Positions 7,515 to 13,120 of a stretch of DNA of 14,336 nucleotides are shown here, one piece after another. Numbering within the stretch: position 1 is the first letter of the stretch; the number at the start of each line of letters is the position of its first letter. Origin of the DNA: Rhizobiaceae bacterium (GTDB taxonomy: Bacteria; Pseudomonadota; Alphaproteobacteria; Rhizobiales; Rhizobiaceae). The stretch is from the NCBI GenBank assembly GCA_016764155.1, contig JAESSK010000006.1, positions 2,830 through 17,165 of the forward strand. Direction: 5' to 3'. The notes beneath the pieces were generated by a model. It had not been told where the DNA came from, did no database searches, and saw only the letters and a list, made by a program, of their open reading frames with translations. A program made the position numbers and the translations under genes.

Positions 7515-8588
7515 TTATTTCGCTGCCCAGTCACGCACACCAGTAAAACCTGCGGCGGACAACTTACCCAAATAGGCATTCAGCATGTCGCTCCCAGGCT
7601 CGCCCTTTCCATCAAGGGCCGCAGACCACTCGGCAGCCAAATTTGGCATTGCATTCGCCCAAGCTTCGCGATCTTCCGCACTGGCTTCGGTGATTGTTCC
7701 ACCTGCAGCAACATAGGCTTCACGACTTGACGTTGCACGATCCATTGCCAAACCAGCTACGTGATCGCGATACATCACTGCAACTTCCTGCAGCGCAGTT
7801 TTTACTTCATCCGGGAGCTTCGCCCAATAGTCAGCATTCACGGTCACTGTCTTTGAGTTCACAGCACCAAAATCCACACTCAGCATATGCGGTGCAACTT
7901 CAGCAATTTTGAATGTCTTTGCTGCTTCTGACCACAGAATAGCTTTGCTCACCAGGCCAGTTTGCAACATATTATAGAAATCGGTCAGACCACCGCGCAC
8001 ACCAGCGGCACCTTTGATTGCCTCCAGATAACGCAGGTTCAAACCGGCACCAGCAACCTTGCTGCCTTCCAAATCTTTGGACGACACGATCGGGGTGGTT
8101 GAGAATACCTGATAGGTATCAAGAACAACAGCTGTTGCCAAATAGACTTGATTTTGTTTGGCAAATTCCTTTTGCATCGTTGGAAATTCTCTGGCGATCT
8201 CGTCCACAGCCTTAGCCACTGCACGCGCATCTGCTGCAACAAATGGTGTCACAGCTGAAATAGCTTGGCTTGGAAGTTTTGATGAATGAAAGATCGTAGT
8301 GACGATCCCAATGTCGCCCAGTCCGAGCTTTACTCCCTCAAGCACACCTTTAGGCTTTACGATTGAGCCGCCATAACTTTCCTGCCAATCCATCTTGTAG
8401 TTGCCGGTCGCCGCTAATTTTTTGTCCACTTCCGGAATAAAGAAATTCGAAAATTCCTTGACCCAAAGTGCTCGTGCTGGATAGCCATCGATGACGACCG
8501 CCTTAATGGTTTCAGTCGCCATAGCCGGCACGACGGCCATCCCAGTCATTAATGCGCTGAGTAATAATCCCTTGGTAAATACAGTCAT
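7515..8588 (-). CDS. dctP: TRAP transporter solute-binding protein, DctP family (system 1)
   Basis: A 357-residue periplasmic binding protein with a classic signal peptide (charged MTVFTKG, hydrophobic core, probable cut after A24 in AMA). It captures the substrate and hands it to DctQM. The usual TRAP order is visible: N-terminal lobe, the hinge segment KDLEGSKVAGAGLNLRY (171-187), then DFYNMLQTGLVSKAILWSEA (203-222), NADYWAKLPDEVKTAL (251-266) and a helical C-terminus. In most DctP proteins the hinge reads like KIRVPG, where the arginine binds the substrate carboxylate; here that place appears to be A179, so ligand recognition may differ. The ATG at 8588 has a strong AGGGAGA ribosome binding site; a longer frame reaching 8723 has no credible start or signal peptide. 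Confidence 0.9.
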   Translation of the reverse strand: MTVFTKGLLLSALMTGMAVVPAMATETIKAVVIDGYPARALWVKEFSNFFIPEVDKKLAATGNYKMDWQESYGGSIVKPKGVLEGVKLGLGDIGIVTTIFHSSKLPSQAISAVTPFVAADARAVAKAVDEIAREFPTMQKEFAKQNQVYLATAVVLDTYQVFSTTPIVSSKDLEGSKVAGAGLNLRYLEAIKGAAGVRGGLTDFYNMLQTGLVSKAILWSEAAKTFKIAEVAPHMLSVDFGAVNSKTVTVNADYWAKLPDEVKTALQEVAVMYRDHVAGLAMDRATSSREAYVAAGGTITEASAEDREAWANAMPNLAAEWSAALDGKGEPGSDMLNAYLGKLSAAGFTGVRDWAAK

Positions 8589-8797
8589 TATTTTCTCCCT
8601 ATTTGGTTTGGTTTCGGGGGCTCCTGAGAATACTCCGGTTGACCTCCACCTAAGATTCCCGCAATCTTGATAGCGGGTAGTATTGTTCCGGCTTTTGGAC
8701 CCATCCATTGCGACTTGATCCACACTCCACTCTGACGCCCCTCAGCCATCTAATTCAAAGCCACCTATTTGTTCTCACAGATATGTCCACGAATTCC
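8589..8797 (-). other. Leader region between nitroreductase and dctP, with two alternative hairpins
   Basis: 209 bases without a gene precede dctP on the minus strand. Two short hairpins share bases here: 8652-8657 pairing with 8663-8668 (AAGATT and AATCTT, 5-base loop), and CCCGC 8658-8662 pairing with GCGGG 8673-8677. They cannot form together. I see no strong -35/-10 pair, so dctP may be read through from the nitroreductase promoter or have its own weak promoter. Confidence 0.35.
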
Positions 8798-9463
8798 TCA
8801 CGCATAGGAGCAAGCTTGTTCGAAGGCAAAACGGGGTAACTTTTGAAAAAGAGCATTTTCATCAGCGTAGCCGATGTTGCATAGAAAGTTAGATTTCATC
8901 GACGTGCCAGCAAAGAACTCTTCATCTACGATCTGGTTCGAGAAGCCTGACATTGCACCAACATCCAAACCAAGCGCCCGCGCCGCAATCATGAAATAGC
9001 CACCTTGAAGCGTTCCATTGCGAAAGGCTGTGTCAGCCGAGTGTTCAGGTTTGCCTTCAAAGTGTGGACGACGGTCTTCGTGTGGGAATAAGAACGGAAG
9101 CTCACGCCAAAATTCAAGGTCATGGGCGATAATCGCTGTGACTGGCGCATCCATCATTTTATCGATATTTTTAGCCTTTAGTGACTTTGCCAGACGTAAT
9201 TTTCCTTCTGGAGAGGTCACAAACACAAATCGAGCCGGACAGGTGTTCATACTAGTGGGGCCTTGAGCCGTCAGATCGTAAACCTGATGTAGCAACTCAT
9301 CAGAAACCGGCCGGTCCAACCAAGCATAATGTGATCGGGCATTGCTTAGGATCACATCAATAGACGCCTGATCAAGTCTAGGCTTCGACTCTTTTAGAGC
9401 TCGAAAGGAATTTTGAGCTACGGTCCGCGCTGTTTGTAGGCTTTTACCTGTTAATGCACTCAT
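8798..9463 (-). CDS. Nitroreductase-family flavoprotein, HadB/RutE subfamily
   Basis: The 221-residue product is a clear HadB/RutE-subfamily nitroreductase (FMN, NAD(P)H). Landmarks matching RutE are ARSHYAWLDRPVSDELL (42-58), GPTSMNTCPARFVF (68-81), PVTAIIAHDLEF (107-118), FPHEDRR (126-132), TAFRNGTLQGGYFMIAARAL (145-164) and GFSNQIVDEEFFAGTSMKSN (173-192). RutE reduces malonic semialdehyde to 3-hydroxypropionate. HadB and TcpB sit beside hydroxyquinol dioxygenase genes in halophenol operons, TcpB being described as a quinone reductase. Context here (dioxygenase in the same orientation, YCII gene divergent) favours quinone reduction, while malonyl-CoA decarboxylase nearby keeps the malonate-side reading open. 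The ATG at 9463 has a GAGGA ribosome binding site. The N-terminus is about 23 residues longer than E. coli RutE and is polar. First gene of the minus-strand unit. Confidence 0.88.
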   Translation of the reverse strand: MSALTGKSLQTARTVAQNSFRALKESKPRLDQASIDVILSNARSHYAWLDRPVSDELLHQVYDLTAQGPTSMNTCPARFVFVTSPEGKLRLAKSLKAKNIDKMMDAPVTAIIAHDLEFWRELPFLFPHEDRRPHFEGKPEHSADTAFRNGTLQGGYFMIAARALGLDVGAMSGFSNQIVDEEFFAGTSMKSNFLCNIGYADENALFQKLPRFAFEQACSYA

Positions 9464-9574
9464 ATTTTTCCTCGTGTCGCTCAAAATTTCTAATTGCAAA
9501 TACTGGCCTCGTGCCAAAACCGCAAAATGCTCCAACATTTTCTTGAAAAGGTATTTTTGGCGATTTTTTTTCTC

Positions 9575-9602
9575 TTGTCAAATAAAATCGATATTTTATA
9601 GT
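9575..9602 (+). promoter_or_regulatory. Candidate sigma-70-type promoter of the YCII-malonyl-CoA decarboxylase unit
   Basis: TTGTCA (9575-9580) and TATAGT (9597-9602) are separated by 16 bases and resemble the -35 and -10 boxes. The predicted transcript start near 9609 leaves a short leader before the AGGAGA ribosome binding site at 9614-9619 and the ATG at 9628. The whole spacer is occupied by the inverted repeat at 9582-9599. Confidence 0.5.
9582..9599. promoter_or_regulatory. Inverted repeat inside the promoter spacer, candidate operator
   Basis: ATAAAAT (9582-9588) and ATTTTAT (9593-9599) are perfect inverted arms around CGAT. The site fills the gap between the candidate -35 and -10 boxes and overlaps the latter, where a repressor would block polymerase. 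A 10-base core, AAAATCGATA at 9584-9593, reappears inverted in the spacer of the second dctP promoter (11336-11345). No regulator gene is in the window. Confidence 0.45.
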
Positions 9603-9627
9603 GGCAACGAAACAGGAGACAAAAAAA

Positions 9628-10014
9628 ATGGTTGCATGGAATGATTACAAAAAAACATCACGCGAACGTGGTGCGCTAGCCTTAGAGTTGTTTGTGGTGG
9701 AATCTACGCCAGCCAAGACGGCGGACATCATGAAGGCCAGTTTGCCAGACCACCTTACCTATCAGCGAGAGCTGGAGCAGCGTGGCGTTCTGGTTCTCGC
9801 TGGCCCGCTATCAGATGAGAGCGGAGAAAACATGCTCGGGGCAGGACTAATCATCTACCGCGCGGCTTCGTTGGAAGAGGCGATTACAGTTGTGAAAAAT
9901 GACCCTATGCATCTGTCCGGTGCGCGTAGCTTTACCATACGCAAGTGGCTGGTCAATGAAGGCAGCCTGGTCATCAATGTTGGCCTGTCAACAGGCAAAG
10001 TCACTCTGTCCTGA
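9628..10014 (+). CDS. YCII-family (YciI-like, dimeric alpha-beta barrel) protein
   Basis: The 128-residue product matches the YCII family: PDHLTYQRELEQRGVLVLAGPL (40-61, with H42) and the later EEAITVVKNDPMHLSGA segment (83-99, with D92) are its typical blocks. Most members are uncharacterised. One characterised member is TftG of the 2,4,5-trichlorophenoxyacetate pathway, a 5-chlorohydroxyquinol dehydrochlorinase encoded near the hydroxyquinol dioxygenase TftH. A hydroxyquinol-type dioxygenase lies on the facing arm of this cluster, so a small ring-compound-processing role is a fair inference. Dechlorination itself is not shown. The ATG at 9628 has AGGAGA at the right distance; an upstream in-frame GTG at 9601 overlaps the predicted -10 box and is unlikely. 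Residues after 110 extend beyond the common core. Malonyl-CoA decarboxylase begins 15 bases downstream. Confidence 0.82.
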   Translation: MVAWNDYKKTSRERGALALELFVVESTPAKTADIMKASLPDHLTYQRELEQRGVLVLAGPLSDESGENMLGAGLIIYRAASLEEAITVVKNDPMHLSGARSFTIRKWLVNEGSLVINVGLSTGKVTLS

Positions 10015-10029
10015 TATGAGGAAGCTCTA

Positions 10030-11307
10030 ATGCAAGCCGCAAACACTCTTGGTGAACTACTGACAACATTGCTTGATCGGAGACCATTTAGTCGCAAACT
10101 AAATGATTCTCGGCCAATTACTGAACTGTGCCAGGCTCTTTTGTCCGAACGCATTGAAACCTCTGGATTGCAGTTGGCGACAGCCGCCCTTGAGCAATTT
10201 AAGCAGATGGCTCCTGATGAAAAAGCTGCGTTCTTCACCTATTTGAACGACGATCTAGACATTGACGCAGAGCAGGTCGCAGAAATGGCCAAGGCCTATG
10301 GACTGGAGCGATCTGCAGCGAATTTCGAAGCGTTGGCTGCAGCCTCGGAACCCAAACGACAAGACCTGTTTCGGAAGTTGAACCAAGCCCCCGGAGCAAC
10401 AGCCGATTTGGTCGCGATGCGCCGCGATTTACTGGTTCAACTGAAGACTATGCCCGATTTGTCGCGCACCAATTTTGACCTGTCCCATTTGTTAAAAAGT
10501 TGGTTCAACCGCGGTTTCCTGGTTTTGCGCCAGATCACATGGGACAGCCCGGCGGCGATTCTGGAAAAGATCATCGCATATGAAGCCGTTCATGAGATCC
10601 ATACCTGGGACGATTTGAGGCGCCGCCTGCAGCCCGCAGATCGGCGATGCTTTGCGTTCTTCCACCCCGCAATGCCAGACGATCCGTTGATTTTTGTAGA
10701 GGTGGCGTTAACAAAAGGGGTTCCTGGATCAATCCAAAAAGTCTTGTCTGACAATCGTCAACCACTGTCGGAATCAGGAGCTGACACCGCTGTGTTCTAT
10801 TCGATTTCCAACTGTCAGGCAGGCTTGGCAGGCATCTCATTTGGTGATTTGCTAATCAAACAAGTGGTACGGGATATTTCCCGCGACCTGCAAAACATCA
10901 AAACATTCGTCACCCTTTCCCCAATTCCTGGTTTTGGGCGCTGGCTGGAAGAGCAATCTCTATCTGAGATAGCTACCCTTGACGACAACATAACTAAGCT
11001 GGCGGCTTACTACTTAGTGAACGCCAAAAATCAAAATGGGAAACCTCTAGATCCGGTGGCAAAGTTCCACCTTGGGAATGGCGCAATGGTACACCTTATT
11101 CATCCGCGCGCAGATCTGTCACAAAATGGAATGTCGCAATCTGGCGGTGTTATGGTGAACTACCTTTATAATTTGGCGAGGATTCCCCAAAACATCAAAA
11201 ACTATGTTTCAGATGGAGAAATCACAATGTCGTCGGCCGTCAAATCACTGTCCAAACAAGGGGCCAAGGAGTTGGGGCCTGAAAAAACCGAAACAACGTT
11301 TAAATAA
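10030..11307 (+). CDS. Malonyl-CoA decarboxylase
   Basis: This 425-residue protein is a full-length bacterial malonyl-CoA decarboxylase, converting malonyl-CoA to acetyl-CoA and CO2. An N-terminal helical domain (about 1-155) precedes the GNAT-like catalytic domain. Family landmarks are SWFNRGFLVLRQITWDSPA (157-175), HTWDDLRRRLQPADRRCFAF (191-210), AVFYSISNCQAGLAGISFG (254-272), TLSPIPGF (295-302) and VAKFHLGNGAMVHLIH (343-358). H347 corresponds to the catalytic histidine, and the SIS motif (258-260) holds the partner serine known from the human enzyme. GAGGAAG precedes the ATG. It is cotranscribed with the YCII gene and followed by a TRAP system. In malonate operons (mat) the decarboxylase travels with malonyl-CoA synthetase and sometimes TRAP genes; no synthetase is visible here. 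Confidence 0.93.
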   Translation: MQAANTLGELLTTLLDRRPFSRKLNDSRPITELCQALLSERIETSGLQLATAALEQFKQMAPDEKAAFFTYLNDDLDIDAEQVAEMAKAYGLERSAANFEALAAASEPKRQDLFRKLNQAPGATADLVAMRRDLLVQLKTMPDLSRTNFDLSHLLKSWFNRGFLVLRQITWDSPAAILEKIIAYEAVHEIHTWDDLRRRLQPADRRCFAFFHPAMPDDPLIFVEVALTKGVPGSIQKVLSDNRQPLSESGADTAVFYSISNCQAGLAGISFGDLLIKQVVRDISRDLQNIKTFVTLSPIPGFGRWLEEQSLSEIATLDDNITKLAAYYLVNAKNQNGKPLDPVAKFHLGNGAMVHLIHPRADLSQNGMSQSGGVMVNYLYNLARIPQNIKNYVSDGEITMSSAVKSLSKQGAKELGPEKTETTFK

Positions 11308-11328
11308 AACGGTATTTTTTGATTTTAA

Positions 11329-11356
11329 TTGGTATTATCGATTTTTTGGTTATAAT
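11329..11356 (+). promoter_or_regulatory. Candidate sigma-70-type promoter of the second dctP gene
   Basis: A perfect TATAAT (11351-11356) lies 16 bases after TTGGTA (11329-11334). The spacer contains TATCGATTTT, the inverted form of the core in the YCII promoter. Two copies of GGTATT start exactly 20 bases apart at 11311 and 11331. The gap between malonyl-CoA decarboxylase and dctP is only 89 bases, so readthrough may also contribute. Confidence 0.55.
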
Positions 11357-11396
11357 AGACAACACAAATCATACATTAGCTTACTCGGAGGAAGAC

Positions 11397-12428
11397 ATGA
11401 AAATACTTTCAATAATTACTAAATCTATGCTGCTGGCATCTCTGCTTGCAAGTTCGACGGCATTATCCGCGGAAATCGACGGTCCAAAGGTATTTTGGAA
11501 AATCTCAATGTGGGGCAACCCACGGGCCTTATCAGCCGGGATGGAAGAAATGGCAAAAAAGGCATCTGAGGCCACGGACGGTAATTTTAACATCAAAATT
11601 TTTTATGGTGGCCAGTTAAGCAGTTCTCGCGAAAATCTTGACGGACTAAAATTGAACGCATTCGAAGGAGCCGCAATATGCAACTTCTACCATCCGGGAA
11701 AAAACCCTGCATGGATGGTGTTCTCATTGCCATTCCTACCTTTGGGTGATCCTGATGTGGATCGTTATGTGCGTTCAAAAATGTTCGAGCACCCAGCAAT
11801 AATTGCCGATATGGCTCGCTGGAACGCAATGCCTTATGTATCCGGTTTACTTCCGCAATACGAAGTTCTTGGCAGTGGCACACCGCCAACTAAACTGAGC
11901 GACTGGAGCGGCAAACGCGTACGTGCCGGCGGCGGTCTTGGTAGCGCTATGGAAAAACTCGGTGCGGTCAAACAGACCCTTCCAGCTGGTGAAACATCGA
12001 CTGCGTTTCAACGTGGTGCATTGGATGCGGCGGCTTTCCCCTTCACCTATGCCCATGTTGCCTTCAAAATTCACGAGAGCGCGGATTGGTTCACAGGAAA
12101 TATGTCGCCCGGAACTTCGGAATGTGGTTGGGTTTTCAACAAGACTGCCTACGATGCTTTGCCGCCGCAATATCAGGACTTTCTGATGAGCCAGCGTGAG
12201 ATGATCATGAACGTTGAGCAGGCGGCATATGCGGACGAGGACGCAAAAAACCTACCAATGTTCAAAAAAACTCTGACCGAGATCACCTATTCCAACGAAC
12301 AGCTAGCCGAATTCCGCGATATCGCAGGCAAGCCGGTTTGGGACGAATGGATCGAAGCCAACAAAGACAAGTTTGATTCGCAAGCTGTCTTCGATGCTAT
12401 TTGGCAATACGCCAAAGAAGCTAAATAG
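11397..12428 (+). CDS. dctP: TRAP transporter solute-binding protein, DctP family (system 2)
   Basis: A 343-residue periplasmic binding protein. The signal peptide is MKILSIITK plus a hydrophobic core with a probable cut after A25 (ALSA). The DctP order is visible: FYGGQLSSSRENLDGLKLNA (69-88), the hinge SGKRVRAGGGLGSAMEKLGA (171-190), FQRGALDAAAFPFTYAH (204-220), and NKTAYDALPPQYQDFL (248-263). R176 occupies the place of the substrate-carboxylate arginine, so an organic acid ligand is expected, in contrast to system 1. GGAGGAAG directly before the ATG at 11397 fixes the start; a longer frame from 11319 runs through the predicted promoter. Next to malonyl-CoA decarboxylase, malonate is one candidate ligand, but the sequence does not prove it. 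Confidence 0.9.
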   Translation: MKILSIITKSMLLASLLASSTALSAEIDGPKVFWKISMWGNPRALSAGMEEMAKKASEATDGNFNIKIFYGGQLSSSRENLDGLKLNAFEGAAICNFYHPGKNPAWMVFSLPFLPLGDPDVDRYVRSKMFEHPAIIADMARWNAMPYVSGLLPQYEVLGSGTPPTKLSDWSGKRVRAGGGLGSAMEKLGAVKQTLPAGETSTAFQRGALDAAAFPFTYAHVAFKIHESADWFTGNMSPGTSECGWVFNKTAYDALPPQYQDFLMSQREMIMNVEQAAYADEDAKNLPMFKKTLTEITYSNEQLAEFRDIAGKPVWDEWIEANKDKFDSQAVFDAIWQYAKEAK

Positions 12429-12440
12429 TCGACAACTCCC

Positions 12441-12470
12441 GAGCGGGTCTTGTTAAGCAAAGACCCGCTC
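12441..12470 (+). terminator. Strong intercistronic stem-loop between dctP and dctQ
   Basis: GAGCGGGTCTT (12441-12451) and AAGACCCGCTC (12460-12470) form a perfect 11-base-pair stem with an 8-base loop, 12 bases after the dctP stop. No T tract follows. In TRAP operons such a hairpin commonly protects or partly terminates the dctP message, giving more binding protein than membrane subunits. I read it as an attenuator or mRNA stabiliser rather than a full terminator. Confidence 0.65.
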
Positions 12471-12496
12471 ATCGCTCATTATTAGATTGATACCTT

Positions 12497-13120
12497 GTGT
12501 CTAAATCCCTCTCCCCCAAACATTCCCTTACCTGGCTACACAGGCAGCTAGTCCCTGTCGAAGACATGGCAAACCTTCTCGCTGCACTGTCTATTTTCCT
12601 GTTGATGGTGCTTGGAGTAGCGCAGATCATATTGCGCACAGTCTTCAATACGCCAATCACCGGCTATATCGACCTGGTTGAACTCTCGATGGCGAGCATG
12701 GCGTTTCTTGGCGTGGCCTATTGCCAACGCCTGGGGGCACATATTCGGATGGAACTTCTTGTCGGTCGTCTGAGCGGGCGGGCTCTGTGGGCCTCGGAAG
12801 TCTTTAGTACTTTGGTCGCCTTGTTTATTGTTAGCGTCTTGATTTGGTACAGCGGAGGCCATTTCTGGCGCTCTTTGACCCTTGGCGACACCTCTATCGA
12901 TGCCGAGTTTCCAGTTTGGCCATCAAAGCTTTTAGTACCAATTGCATTCACTTTCTGGCTCATGCGGCTTTCGCTGCAACTTTGGGGATCCGTGCGGATG
13001 TTTATGGACCCTAGCCTCACACCAATTGCGGTGGTCACGATGAAAGATGTCGCCGAACAGGCACAAGACGAGATCCATGACATCATGGGTGATGAAGACA
13101 ATGCAGAGGACGCACGATGA
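12497..13120 (+). CDS. dctQ: TRAP transporter small permease, DctQ family (system 2)
   Basis: The 207-residue product has four predicted membrane segments (about 25-47, 59-77, 99-118 and 142-164). Conserved features are RTVFNTPITGYIDLVEL (47-63) and QRLGAHIRMELL (77-88), the DctQ loop and following helix. An acidic tail (184-206, many D and E) extends into the cytoplasm and is absent in system 1. The GTG at 12497 lacks a good ribosome binding site; the ATG at 12566, just before the first membrane segment, is the alternative. The poor initiation region together with the upstream stem-loop should keep its level below dctP. The stop overlaps the dctM start (ATGA). Confidence 0.87.
   Translation: MSKSLSPKHSLTWLHRQLVPVEDMANLLAALSIFLLMVLGVAQIILRTVFNTPITGYIDLVELSMASMAFLGVAYCQRLGAHIRMELLVGRLSGRALWASEVFSTLVALFIVSVLIWYSGGHFWRSLTLGDTSIDAEFPVWPSKLLVPIAFTFWLMRLSLQLWGSVRMFMDPSLTPIAVVTMKDVAEQAQDEIHDIMGDEDNAEDAR

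Noticed and set aside
8589..8723. 45-codon N-terminal extension of the system 1 dctP reading frame
   Set aside because: It would place a polar stretch before a clear signal peptide, and the internal ATG at 8588 has a strong ribosome binding site.
9490..9513. TTGGCACG followed by TTTGCA on the minus strand, upstream of the nitroreductase, resembling a sigma-54 promoter
   Set aside because: The GG and GC elements are 16 bases apart instead of the required 10, so it does not fit the sigma-54 consensus.
11319..11396. 26-codon N-terminal extension of the system 2 dctP reading frame
   Set aside because: It runs through the predicted promoter, and the ATG at 11397 has a near-ideal ribosome binding site followed by a signal peptide.
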